Assembly: GCA_003952965.2 (NCBI GenBank)
Contig: CM025849.1
Coordinates: 6,421,947 to 6,485,946 of the forward strand
Source: Morella rubra
Taxonomy: Eukaryota > Streptophyta > Magnoliopsida > Fagales > Myricaceae
DNA length: 64,000 nt
Direction: 5' to 3'
Notes under the pieces: generated by a model
What the model saw: the letters and a program-made list of their open reading frames with translations, nothing else
Told to the model about the DNA's origin: nothing
Databases searched by the model: none
Position numbers and translations under genes: made by a program
In this document: positions 34,999 to 46,599 of the stretch, piece after piece
Layout of the letters: every line of letters begins with the position of its first letter
Position numbering within the stretch: the first letter of the stretch is position 1

Positions 34999-37297
34999 TG
35001 ATGGGAATAGATTTTTTTTCAGCCCAATAAGAAAGAAAGTAGGCCAGGGCCGGACAGAAAAGGTTAGAGGCCCATCTTAATACAGAAAAAATCTTATCAG
35101 TCGTAGATCACTTTTAAGAAAAGACTGATAACCCTCTTAAATGAGGGTCACATCGAGCATAAAAAGGTGAAGCCTAGAGGGGGCTAATCCTTTAATTTCC
35201 TAATAAAAACGATGCTAACGAGGACGACCTTCCTACAAGACCAATGGGATGGAGGGGATAAAAAGTGGACCCTACTTAATAAATGAGAGGCAGAAGGTAT
35301 ATGGACAAAGAGGGATGATAACTTGGAGAGAGAAGAAGAAACAAGGATAAAGGTATCAAGCCGTAACCCATCAAAGACAAGTCCAGAGGGGAAAAGAATG
35401 AGGATATAAGAGAAAAGGACGACAAAACGGGACGGTAAGCAGATCCATAAAATAACTCACTCTTTTACTCTCTTTCTCATAAACAAACTAGTAAAGAAAA
35501 GATATAAAAAAATGACAACTGATTATGACATCGGAGAAATCCCCTACAGGTATGACCCCCGAGTCCTAACTTGTTTTCCTTGCTTGTAGAAGGAAGGAAG
35601 GAGAGCTCGAGCCTTTTAATACTGATTGGGACCCCGGCTTTAACCCATCACCAATGTCTATCCTCCTCACAAGTAAGGATTTGTGAGTACTCGTGTTTAA
35701 CCCATGCTTCAATTGATACTCCTTGGCCAACCCAGTAAAGCACTTAAAAGGGAAATATATCTCGAGTATCAGATCAAAAGAAAAGAAAATATATTTTTGT
35801 ATTTTAGTTTTATCGAAAAATAAATAAAAGAAATATGGATGGTTGAGAAAAATGGATGAAAAGAAAGATATACAAGCCAAAGCTCGAATGGGCTGACACC
35901 ACTAGACGAACTCAAAACCCGATTGTGGAACAAAGTCGACTTAACTTAATGATGAACCTCTAATAAAATAGATGAGATGTTGACCTAATCCCAAGCACCA
36001 AACCTCCTCTATTAGCCCAAGCTTCCATGCCTAACCCCAATCACCGATGGCCCCTAACTTGACTAGTCTAACCCAGCGCAAGTCAGGTCTAACAAGTGTG
36101 AATAGTTTCAAGCCTAATCCCAAGCACCATAACACCAATATTAGCCTAAATGTCAAGTTTAACGCCGAACACCGAAGATAATGGCACAAAGGCCAAAGCT
36201 CCCTTGGGGACTCTATTCAATAATATTCAATGAATGCTTACAAATGGTGCCATGGAGGATATATATAGTACCTCCATGGTCTTGGACGACAAAGGGCTTT
36301 CCTTTCACAAGGAAAGTCTTGATTGATAGTCGAGCAATCCTCCAAGATCCTATTGAGGTTAGACAAGAAAGATCTTGTAGTGATCTTGCCTTTTGTCTCA
36401 AGACTAGCCTCAAAATAAAGACAAATCAATCAAAGATTTGCCCACCAATTTAAGGATGTGGCTAGCCATAAGCTTCCATATAGGGAGCAAAGGTAATTGC
36501 CACATGCCTAAAAGATTCCTAACTTTAATCAAAGAACAATCTTTCCAAAATAGGACCAAGATTATTTATTTAATTGAACCTCACCAACATGATAGTGTCT
36601 GAGACTCAAAAAGCAATAAAGATAACACTCTTAACTAGGGGGATTCGGCCATATAAGGATCTACACCACCATGTATATGGTGACATCAAAATGATCCCCA
36701 TAGTCTTCTGAGTTTTTTTGAGACCAACCTCCTATGTGTTCCTTGATGCGCTGCTGTGTCCGGTGGTCATGTGATGGTGCAACCAAACAACTCCATTTGG
36801 CTTCGGGATCCATCTTGAATCAATTGCCCGTGCACATTTGGTTGCACCACCGTGGGTAGTGGCCATGAGGTGGTGTTATCAATGTGCTCCACTAAATTTT
36901 GGGAACCTCTTTGCATTGGTTTCCCATGCACCTCTGGTTGCACCACCACAACTGATGGTTTTGTGGTGGCACCTTCGTTGTATTTCTCAACTCCTCCTGA
37001 ATTGTTATGCATTGCCTCTCCAAATACTTCTTTTGAGTCATGTTGAGGCTTGTAACCTTATTAGCCCTTGTCTTGTCTTGACAATACTGTGGAGCATGCC
37101 AATATGCTGCTAGGCGTGTCATGATTAGGCCCATCTTTGTCAAGTGGCTTGTCAAGGATGTTTGCAAGCCTCATTTTTCCTTGGGCTCTAGGAAGGTTCC
37201 TGTCAATCTCATCCTAAGCGCTGAACTTCAGACCTGGCACCCTTGGATTCTCAATCCAATGGATACTGTGATAGTCCAGTTAAAAATGGCTCTATCA
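34999..37297 (+). repeat. 3' LTR of the Ty3/Gypsy element, split by an insertion
   Basis: The left portion (34999 to about 35614) begins TGATGGGAATAGATT and matches the 5' LTR. The right portion (about 37205-37297) contains CAATGGATACTGTGATAG and ends in CA directly before the GGTGG target duplication. The two portions join at matching points of the 5' LTR (near 28200). Confidence 0.85.
35615..37204. mobile_element. unidentified 1.6-kb insertion inside the 3' LTR
   Basis: This block has no counterpart in the 5' LTR and interrupts the 3' LTR, so it arrived later. Internally it repeats TAATCCCAAGCACC (about 35988 and 36117) and GGTTGCACCACC (about 36840 and 36938). No protein domain was recognised on either strand, and I could not define terminal repeats or a target duplication. 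It could be a non-autonomous element or a filler insertion. Confidence 0.55.
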
Positions 37298-37647
37298 GGT
37301 GGTTCCAACTAAATTACAACCTTGAATAATAAAATTCTATCTAAAATTCTAAATAGACTAAAATCTAATTTGTGAGTAAATCTTTTTTATTTAAATAATA
37401 TTTTACTCGTCGTGTAAGTTCAATTGAGCCAGTATGAGCTCGGTACACAAAAATCTGAGGTAATGGATTTAGCTCATCATCTAAAAAAGAGATCTTTTGT
37501 AAACAATAACATTAGTAAATATTATTACAAATTCCATTTACCAATGGAGATTTAGTCGTCCTAAACTCGCCTACGTGTGCTCGTCTTTTCTTTCTTTTTG
37601 TGAAATCTCTTAATTGTGTCCCCTTCGAACTAAACCAAAGTAGGCCC

Positions 37648-38054
37648 TAAGGTGGGTAGCATAATATAATTTTTTTTTCGGTTCTATTATTATATTTTAT
37701 CTTAACGGAATCAAAATTTTCGAAATAGAAACTAAAAGTTTCAATTCGGTATGTGAATTTTTTTTAACATATTTTTTTAGACCTTAATAAACAAAAATAT
37801 TTTTTAGAACTAATTTTTGAAAAAATTTTCTATTATTCATAAAAAATTAATAATAAATATAAACATTCATTTAAAATATAGATTTTAAAATAAAAATTCA
37901 AGTAAATTTCATATATTATAATTTATTTTAAGTCCAATTTATTTATTTTTTTAAATCTGAACTGGAAATATCTGTATTTTTTAGTTATTTATTATAAATT
38001 AATAATAAATATAAAATACATCTAAAATATACATTACAAATAAACCTTCAACCA

Positions 38055-38100
<46 letters not shown>

Positions 38101-38296
38101 TTTCAATATTATTATTTTTATTTAAAAAATTAGAACCGTAAATTTCGATAATTCACCGTCTCAGTTCAGGTTTTGATTCTGAAAATTGTAAAATATGACT
38201 TTCGGTTTCGGTTTCGGTTTCGATAAATGTCGGAAACGAAACCGAATTTCCAAATTGGAAGGGTAACCGGAAATTTTGATTCTTTGCCCACCATTA
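37648..38296. mobile_element. hAT-type MITE (649 bp)
   Basis: The ends are short inverted repeats, TAAGGTGGGTAGCA and, read inward from the right, TAATGGTGGGCAAA. Flanking octamers GTAGGCCC (37640-37647) and GACGGCCC (38297-38304) fit an 8-bp target duplication. Copy C reads GTCGGCCC at the uninterrupted site (56979-56986), one mismatch from each, and copy B the close variant GTCGGCCA. The interior is AT-rich and non-coding, with a (TA)n tract. Confidence 0.8.
38060..38092. repeat. (TA)n microsatellite
   Basis: About sixteen AT dinucleotides followed by poly-T lie inside the hAT MITE. The length is likely to be unstable. Confidence 0.9.
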
Positions 38297-38659
38297 GACG
38301 GCCCTCTTTTCTACTTTCATTTTGCTAACTTGAAGAACCATTCCATCCCCAGAGCAAGCTCCATCAGATTTTAGACGCTAATGACTCCACCGTTGGATGT
38401 AATTCCCGAATCGCCTCCCCTCCCCCTCTGTCTTCAATTCAATTTTGATCCCGACACTATTCGCTTTGTGTATCGCTACTGGCATACAGTGGTTTTTGGT
38501 GGATCCTTTTGGCTGGTGCTTGACCTATTTAGTCCATTGACATTTTTTCCAACTCTGTTTCAGCTGTATTTAGGCATGCTGGCAGATGTTTTCTAGCAAG
38601 TCGGAGGTTGGTATCTGTTGGGTCGGATGAACTCTGTTTTCGGGTTTAAAAACCTCAGC

Positions 38660-39201
38660 GTATACTAGACGGGTTTGATGAACTCATGAAAGTTTGGGTT
38701 TAGATTAACTCATTTCATTGGGTCGGAAGATCCCTACCCATCCGTTTGTTTCGCCAGGTGTAGTTTCCTTTTGCCAGGTTTAGCCAATGTTCAATGCGCA
38801 TCTTCCCTTGTTTGCTTTCTTCTTGCATTCTGATTAAAAGAAGGTGCAGGGTGAGTTAGGTAACCGATTCAATCCTATGCTAGAAGAAAGGTTGTGTACT
38901 TAACAAGGATATAGTCTCAATGTGTTGTTTGATCATCCCATTCGATTAAACTTCGATTGCAAACTGCTTTGGATGTTCACTGTGGAGAGAAATAGCCTTC
39001 AGCTCAGTTCCCCCATCTTATGTGCAATACATGGTAGTCTTGACAGTTGGATTAGGAATTTCGTCATTGGTTCCGTGACATGGTAGTCTTGGAGGTCGTG
39101 CATTATCATGCTCATCCGACTATCCAACACCAGAGAAACCCACAGTTGTAATGATCATAATGTTTTCACGTTACATGAAGGTCTATGAAATGCAAGAATA
39201 T
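38660..39201. repeat. repeat S, copy 1 (UBP copy A, 5' side)
   Basis: A ~540-bp block from TATACTAGACGGG to AATGCAAGAATATT is also found at about 41911-42452 (copy A) and about 50750-51278 (copy B), with high identity by eye. It includes GGTTTAGATTAACTCATTTC and TGTTGTTTGATCATCCCATT. Here its right end runs straight into UBP coding sequence. Confidence 0.85.
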
Positions 39202-41910
39202 TTCACATTTAAATTCACTAAATACTCGAACGCATATATGCTTGTTTATATACGTGAAAGTGACAAGGATAAAATAATTTGTAATGTTGACGAGAAGGAC
39301 ATTGCAGAACACCTCAGGGTAAGATTTTGATTTACTTGTTATTGTCTTGAAAATTTTAGTACTTTGTTCTTAACAAAGTAATAATTTGTGCCTTGAACAT
39401 CACTTTCAGATAAGGCTAAAGAAAGAACAAGAAGAAAAGGAGCAGAAGAGAAAGGAAAAAGCAGAAGCACACCTATATACTATCATTAAGGTTTCAGCTT
39501 TTAACATCTTGTGTGTGCCTGTGCTGCCTCTCTCTCTCTGAGCCAGATGTTGAAGGGTTTTTTTTTTTTTCTGAGTAGCTAGATGTTGTAGTTGGTTAAG
39601 TGGATATACATTACTTACCAAATATCGTTCATCAGTTCCATTATCGCTGTAGGTTGCACGTAATGAGGACCTACTTGAACAGATTGGAAGGGATATTTAT
39701 TTTGATCTTGTGGATCATGAAAAAGTTCACAGTTTTCGTATTCAGAAGCAGATGCCTTTTAACCTCTTCAAGGTACTTGGGGGGTTTGTTGTTTCTCCTT
39801 TTTATGGCCAAACCAAACCCCACTTTTTCCCTTTTGTTTTCAGCTGACTGAATGGAATATTTTTCTCTTCATGTATCTAATTCTCTATTAGACTTCTAAC
39901 TGTGGTTGCTCTAGAACAAAAAGCTGAAAATTTTGTTTTGCTCATACAGAAAATATCCTCGATTTACTGCAATAAGATACACTGTTGGTACTTGCAATTA
40001 ACTGCTTAAAATTTTTATATTTTGATTTTTCTTAGGAAGAAGTTGCGAAGGAGTTTGGCATACCTGTGCAATTTCAACGTTTCTGGTTTTGGGCAAAGCG
40101 CCAAAACCATACATACCGGCCAAATCGACCACTGACACCTCAGGAGGAAGCACAATCTGTATGTACTTATTAACTTGTACCTGTATGTGTCATGATTACA
40201 TGGAGTTACATTCTCGAAGTTGTGATTGTTTGTTTATTCATCATTTGACCTCTTTATCTGCTTAAAGAATTAGGATATATGTGGGATGCATCAAAGAAGA
40301 TGACAGTAGAAAAAAATTAGGGCTGGATCCTGAATTTTTAAGTGGTTGGGTGATGGTGACGTAGTGGTGCTTGAATCAGAAGTGTAATGATTGGCAGAAA
40401 AACACCTTAGCATTTATTGCTTTCAAAGTTCAAATAGATATTTCACAGATTAAAGGAATTTTTAGATTTTGATTTTTAGGAGGCCTCTATTTGAAAAATT
40501 GGCACATAGAGCACTTAAAGACATGACAATTGATGAGACACCAAGTCCACCTACTTCGGGCATTCGTATGGAGATGTATGAAAGAATTGCCATTGTCAGA
40601 CAATTCTATGTGTAGTATTTAAATGTTTCTGGGATGAGGTATGTAGCACTTAATCTTCTATTTAAAAGTTATTTAAAGTGTGATATTATTCTACTATTTT
40701 TGGTTCGGCTGCTCGCAAGCAGGCACTTTATTACTGATAAGCGTATGTTCCAAGTCTGAATGTATTTATAAATTGTGCTGCTTTTATCTTTGGTGGGAAT
40801 ACATAGGCTTAAAGATTTTGGGAGAATTTGTTTTGGAGTAGTTATATGTGGTTTCGAAGCTTTATTTTGCTAAATAAGAAATTTCTCATGGTTGTCTCAG
40901 GTTGTTGATGGCATGCAAATAATACTCTTCTGCTTTGTAGGTTGGACAGTTGAGAGAAGTTTCCAATAAGGCAAATAATGCAGAGCTGAAGTTGTTTCTA
41001 GAAGTGGAAGTTGGGCTGGTAATGTCTTCTTTCCTATTAGATGAAAGTTCTCATTTTTAAGATTGCACGTTGGACTATTGATGTCATGCATCTCTTTTTT
41101 GTGCTGTGCTGTTATTGATGTATGTAATTATTCAGGATTTGAAGCCTGTTTCCCCTCCTGAAAAGACTAAAGACGATATTCTCCTGTTCTTCAAACTTTA
41201 TGACCCTTTGAAAGAGGAGCTTCGGTAATTTCTGTTTCCTTCTTCCCTCCTTGTTAGAGTTGCATGAGACCACTCATGTTTTTCTTCTACTATGTCAGAT
41301 ATGTTGGGCGGCTTTTTGTCAAGGGTATTGGTAAGCCAGTGGAGATATTGACAAAGCTAAATGAAATGGCTGGCTTTAGTCCGGATGAAGAAATTGAACT
41401 TTATGAGGTAATTGTACAACTCTTAGTCGTTCAATTGTCTTCTTTCTTTCTAATCTGCTTATTGATCTCAGTTTATTTTTTAGTCCAGCATTTAGCTTAA
41501 CCATCCTCTTTTGATGTTCAGGAAATAAAGTTTGAACCTAATATTATGTGTGAGCGCATTGACAAGAAGTTTACTTTTCGTACTAGTCAGGTATATCTCA
41601 TAGAGGACTAATTGCAGATGTTTTTCTTCTTAAGTTGTCAGACGTAGTCAAATACATTTCTATTGTTCGTTCCTTATGTTTGCTCTGCAGTTGTACTCTG
41701 TTGCAAAGAACCACCTTATTTTCTCTGTGGTCTTATTTTCATTTGCATTTTCAGCTCGAAGATGGAGACATTGTTTGCTTTCAGAAATCAGCTGGAAGCA
41801 GTGATCAATGTCGCTATGCAGATGTTCCTTCATTCTTGGAATATGTGCATAATCGTCAGGTATGAAGTGAACTCTTTCAATGTGGATATAAGGTTCTCCA
41901 TGTTATTACT

Positions 41911-42452
41911 ATACTAGACATGTTTGATAAAAAGGTTGGGTTTAGATTAACTCATTTCATTGGGTTAGAAGATCCCTACCCATCCGTTTATTTCGCCAGG
42001 TGTAGTGTCCTTTTGCCAGGTTTAGCCAATGTTCAATGTGCATCTCCCTTGTTTGCTTTCTTCTAACATTCTGATTAAAAGAAGGTGCTAGGTGAGTTTG
42101 CTGTTAGGTATCCTATTCAATCCTGTACTAGAAGAAAGGTTTTGTGCTTAACAAGGTTATAGTCTTAATGTGTTGTTTGACCTTCCCATTCAATGAAAAC
42201 TTTGATTGCAAATTGCTTTGGATGTCCACCGTGCGGAGAAATAGCATTCAGTTCAGTTCCACATCTTATGTGCAATACATGGTAGTCTTGACAGTTGGAT
42301 TAGGAATTTTCTTCATTGGTTCCATGGCATGGTAGTCTTGGAGGTCATGCATTATCATGCTCATCCGACTCCCCAACACCAGATAAACCCACAGTTGTAA
42401 TGATCATTATGTCTTCACGTCACATAAAGGTCTATGAAATGCAAGAATATTG
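41911..42452. repeat. repeat S, copy 2 (intron of UBP copy A)
   Basis: The second instance of the ~540-bp block lies in the intron before the exon that starts VVRFRSLEKPKEDE. Its right flank (GAGAAAATTCTGTCAGAAG) matches the right flank of the copy B instance, whereas the left flank of the copy B instance matches S copy 1. Confidence 0.85.
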
Positions 42453-43989
42453 AGAAAATTCTGTCAGAAGTAAAACAAACCAATAATCTGTGCTCCATGT
42501 TCGCTTAGAGTTACTCATCTCATGTTTTAAGTGGAGAAAATAGGAGAAGTGCCAAGTGTCTTTGTTTCTTTTTCTAATTTCTATATTGATTCTAACACTT
42601 TGACTTGGTTAAAATGAGTAATAGGTTGTTCGCTTTCGATCGCTGGAGAAACCAAAGGAAGACGAATTCTGTCTTGAGTTGTAAGTTGGTCCTATCTTGA
42701 ACTTTCTCTGCAGGTGTTTTGTTTTGATGTGCGTCAGTTTAATTGACTTGTATATTGTGTTTCTTGTATAATTTGTTCTCTGTATTTTTCTAGGTCAAAA
42801 CTTCACAACTATGATGATGTTGTGGAAAGAGTAGCTCAGCATCTTGGCTTGGAAGATCCATCCAAAATCAGGCTCACATCTCACAACTGTTATTCCCAGC
42901 AACCTAAGCCTCAACCTATCAAGTACAGAGGAGTGGAGCATTTATCTGACATGCTGGTCCACTACAATCAGGTAATTTATGGCATGGGTGTTGCCCTATT
43001 TTTAGACTTCTTACAATCATATTTTTGGTACCCAATGCATCCCTGTGGCTGATTAAAACATGTGTTATTTTTTCTTTTTAGACTTCTGATATTCTCTACT
43101 ATGAAGTATTGGATATCCCTCTGCCAGAATTGCAAGGCCTGAAGACTTTAAAAGTTGCTTTTCATCATGCCACCAAAGATGAAGTGAGTGTAGTGCAGAT
43201 AGCAATTGATTCTCTTGATTCTTTGATTGTATTACGTAAAGTTTGGTGATACTTAACGTACTAGTGTTCTGTTGTCAGGTAGTAATTCATACGATTAGGT
43301 TACCAAAACAGAGCACTGTGGGAGATGTCATTAATGACCTAAAGACGAAGGTAATTTTCAACTTTGTGTTACAAAACTGTGACGTCTATTTTCATTGAAA
43401 GTGAGCCTTAATTAATTCAGCACTCCAACATGCGTTAAACCTCCTGGTGAGAACATGTTCATTGTGGTCTATACTTCAGTCATGCACTATATCTTGTCTG
43501 TTTCTATATACTGTATTTTTCTGCTTGCCTGCATCAGAAAAACAGAGCAAAACAATTAAGTATTATTTTACCTTTTTGTGGAACAGGTGGAGTTGTCTCA
43601 TCCCAATGCAGAACTTAGATTGCTTGAAGTTTTCTATCACAAGATCTATAAGGTAATGAATATCATTCCTTTCTGAATGTATATAATGAATCTCTTTATT
43701 TCTGACTATACGAGATTGTTTAGTTTCTTACTTACCTGGACATTAATAAAAATTGAATATAATTGAATGTCTCCAAATTTCTTGTTTATAAAAGTAATGT
43801 AAAACTGTTGTGAAGACTTTAGTACACAACTAGTGCAACAAGTTTCTATGTCCGAGGGTTCAAACTTCCTTTTATAAATTCTGTGGCCATCAAGCAGTTA
43901 TAATCTATTTGTAAAGGGAATGCCGACCTGAGTTTGCAAAGCTGCAACTTTTTTTTTTCTACCTGGTTTCCAAGTAAGTCTAAATTATG

Positions 43990-44255
43990 GCACTCTGGAA
44001 TTGTGGTGTTGATCTCCAGTTAACATATCAAACGTGGGTGTTGAAGCTTAGTGCTCTGTGTGATGCAATTATGACCTTATACTACCTCGATAAACAGAAA
44101 AGGTATAGGCTTCAAAGCTCGTCACATGATGTAGCACTCTGGTTGCAGAGTTGATCTCCAGTTGACATATTTAAAGAACAAACGTGGGTGTTGAAGCTTA
44201 GTGGTCTGCAATTATGACCTTAACTAGTAAACAGAAAAGGTATAGGCTTCAAAGC
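43990..44255. repeat. ~130-bp tandem duplication in an intron of UBP copy A
   Basis: Two adjacent diverged units share GTTGATCTCCAGTT, AACGTGGGTGTTGAAGCTTA and AGAAAAGGTATAGGCTTCAA. The matching intron of copy B is shorter and lacks it. Confidence 0.75.
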
Positions 44256-46407
44256 CTTTTTGTTCTCTCTCTTTTTGAGAATTTGGGGCCACAATATAAT
44301 ATGAACCAGTTTAGTTTCGGTTTTACTTATTTGCCTTAGTTGCGGAGAAATTGGGGTACTCTGTTCTGGTGTTCTCACCGCTCTGTGAACCTGAAAACCT
44401 ATTTGCATCTTCTATTTTCTTGAGTAGACTTACGATTGGGTTGTCCCAGTTTCAGCAGCTTCCCGAATGAGTGGAAAAATCTAATTGAATCATAATCAGT
44501 TAAGGACAATAAACTTGTTGCCGGGCAGCCTCGTAGTAGAGAAAGTTATTGGGCAGCGGTGGGTTTTATGTATGTGCAAAAGAAAAAGTAGGAAAAGGCA
44601 ATATGAAGTCTGCCCATTAATTTCTTTAGACGAATGCTTGTAGTTAGTGTGTACTAGGCAAAATCAAAGAGAGCACAAATTTTTGCTTGCACATTTTACA
44701 TGTTTTCTTTAATTCTGACTCTATTTTGCAGATTTTCCCACTCAGTGAAAAGATCGAGAATATTAATGATCAATATTGGACATTACGTGCTGAGGAGGTA
44801 AATCTACTATGTTGCTAGGCAGCTGTCCTTGCGTGTGTGTGTGTTTTCCTGTCTTTTTTTTTTGGTGGTTTGAAAAAAGCCGTTGCCTTAATTTTTGAAT
44901 TTTTGAAACAAGGTGCTATGATAATTCCCTGGACTGATTAGTTGCTCACGATTTGTTGTCTTTCCTAGTGATGGTTAGTTTTTGGTTATCCCTTGCCACT
45001 CCCTGTTTGACGTGTGTAGGACTTTGAATATTCCTAGAAAGAAGATCGTGTATTTAATGTGGAGGACAACTGTTGCCCTTGCCACAATGGATGGATGATT
45101 GACACAATCCTTAGGCAGTCCGCAGATTGGAAAGGAATAAATTCTAGAAGCTGAAAAACGAATATAGGGGGAAGTTGGGGGGGAGAGGGAGTGGGAGTGG
45201 GACCTGAACACTGCCAATACTAGTTGTCCAGTGGCATGACTCCAATAGTGAAGAGCTTAGCTCAAGAGCAGACAATTCAGTGCCATTAAACAGTTGATTT
45301 TATTAATTATAAAAGCATGGAGAGAATGAGGGACAGGATGAAGAACAGCCCATGAGAATCTGAGAAGTTTAGTCATAAATTATATGTATTTCATCCCATT
45401 GGATAGCTAAATTCGGCATTGATTCCAGTCATTTAGCAAGAGACATCTCCATTTGGGGTTATTATGCTATTTAAATAGGTTGGAACACTGACACCGTGTG
45501 ACCAACTTGGAGTGACAATCTCAAATTTCCTTTTTTGTTGCTGCCACAGATTCCCGAAGAGGAGAAAAACCTTGGTCCTCAGGATCGCTTGATTCATGTT
45601 TATCATTTCATGAAGGATACAGCTCAGAACCAGGTGGTGAGTAGTTATGGATGACCCTAGCACACTGCTCCTGTTTTTGAATTTCTCTAGTTCTATGAAG
45701 TTATTTTGTCACTAAAGTTAATGCACATTTAGTTATTCCTGTGCTTGTGTACTTTTGGTTTTTTAACTTTTTTTGTTATTGATTTTTGGATCTAACAGCA
45801 GGTTCAAAATTTTGGTGAACCATTTTTCTTGGTTATCCACGAGGGTGAAACATTATCTGAAGTTAGAGTGCGCATTCAGAAAAAGTTGCAAGTTCCTGAT
45901 GAGGAGTTTTCTAAGGCATGATCTGCTATCGTCTCAATTACTATCATACTTGACACAAACTCATTAGTGGTTGAATGTCACTATGTTACGCAAATTTGCA
46001 CCATGCAGCTATTTTGTTGGAGATCATTAACTTGCTTTGCTGTTGATGTCATCTCACCTGCTTATGAACTTTCTTGTTTCTCTGCAGTGGAAGTTTGCAT
46101 TTTTGTCATTGGGTCGTCCAGAGTATCTCCAGGACTCTGACATTGTGTCCAGTAGGTTTCAGGTGCGTCTATCGGCACACATATGCTCTTCAACACTCCA
46201 TGCCCTCACGGATTGTAATTTCAAAATGGGGGTTTAATTGTCATCCTTATTATTGTCTGTCACTTCTCCTTTTGTAGAGAAGGGATGTCTATGGTGCTTG
46301 GGAGCAGTATCTTGGGCTGGAACACACAGACAATGCTCCAAAGAGGTCATATGCTGCTAATCAGGTATATAACGGCTTTGGATTATGTTTCAATGTCTCT
46401 TATAATA

Positions 46408-46590
46408 TTAGCGTGTTGTTTGTGTGCCAAAATTTTGGCAATCTCAAAATTTTGGCTAATAAAATAATTATAAAATAATATCTCTCTCATCAAATCATCT
46501 CTTTTCGTTATAATAAATATAAAAATTCATTCAAATTATTTGTCCCTTCATTTTTTCACCGACTCTCATTCACACCGCACTTTTTTAAAT
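46408..46590. mobile_element. Tourist-like MITE, family 1, copy in the last intron of UBP copy A
   Basis: TTGTTTGTGTGCCAAAATTTT, TAATAAAATAATTATAAAAT and TTCATTCAAATTATTTGTC match the family seen at 28387 and 17823. The right end is not clear and merges into the block that carries the new 3' sequence. Confidence 0.5.
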
Positions 46591-46599
46591 CTACAATTG

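Larger units (their letters stand above)
27547..37297 (+). mobile_element. Ty3/Gypsy LTR retrotransposon, Tat-like, non-autonomous, old and broken
   Basis: A complete but degenerate insertion flanked by a 5-bp target duplication, GGTGG (27542-27546 and 37298-37302). The 5' LTR is 27547-28291. The 3' LTR starts at 34999, is split by a later insertion (about 35615-37204) and ends at 37297. The LTRs begin TG; the 3' copy ends CA. A primer-binding-site-like TGGCGTCGTCTGTGGGAA starts at 28294. Gag- and protease-like regions follow. I see no reverse transcriptase or integrase, and there is a tandem-repeat block and an antisense gypsy-type region. The coding parts carry many breaks. By eye the LTRs differ at very roughly one base in seven, suggesting an age of several million years or more. 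Copy B has an empty site near 49690. Confidence 0.9.
23055..38360. repeat. segmental duplication, upstream arm of UBP copy A
   Basis: Host sequence here matches the upstream regions of copy B (about 48500-50470) and copy C (54772-57100). Examples are TTCTGATCGTTGATATAGTGC at 23053 against TTCTGACCGTTGATATAGTGC at 54775, and AATATTTAATTGGTTGATCC at 24632 and 48604. In copy A it is broken up by at least five transposons (23757, 25005, 26930, 27547 and 37648), each absent from the matching place in copy B or C. The outer limits are approximate. Confidence 0.8.
38381..46364 (+). pseudogene. UBP12/UBP13-like copy A: catalytic half lost, C-terminal half open
   Basis: The first exon (ATG at 38381, MTPPLD, donor GTAATT) is kept. 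MATH and protease exons are missing: a ~540-bp repeat joins directly into the exon reading TFKFTKYSNAYMLVYIRES. From there 19 exons are intact (39175-39318, 39410-39490, 39653-39772, 40036-40158, 40941-41018, 41136-41224, 41299-41407, 41522-41590, 41755-41859, 42625-42680, 42794-42971, 43082-43183, 43279-43350, 43587-43652, 44732-44797, 45550-45633, 45799-45915, 46088-46162, 46278-46364). An ATG at 39175 opens 607 codons without a stop. They cover the USP7-type C-terminal ubiquitin-like domains, such as YRGVEHLSDMLVHYNQTSD. The usual last exon (KPVKIYN-type end) is absent. The intron after 45915 uses a GC donor. It could encode an inactive, partner-binding protein or be a recent pseudogene. 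Confidence 0.85.

Noticed and set aside
39600-39851. An 83-codon frame as a separate gene
   Set aside because: It is an out-of-frame read across a UBP copy A exon and its flanking introns.
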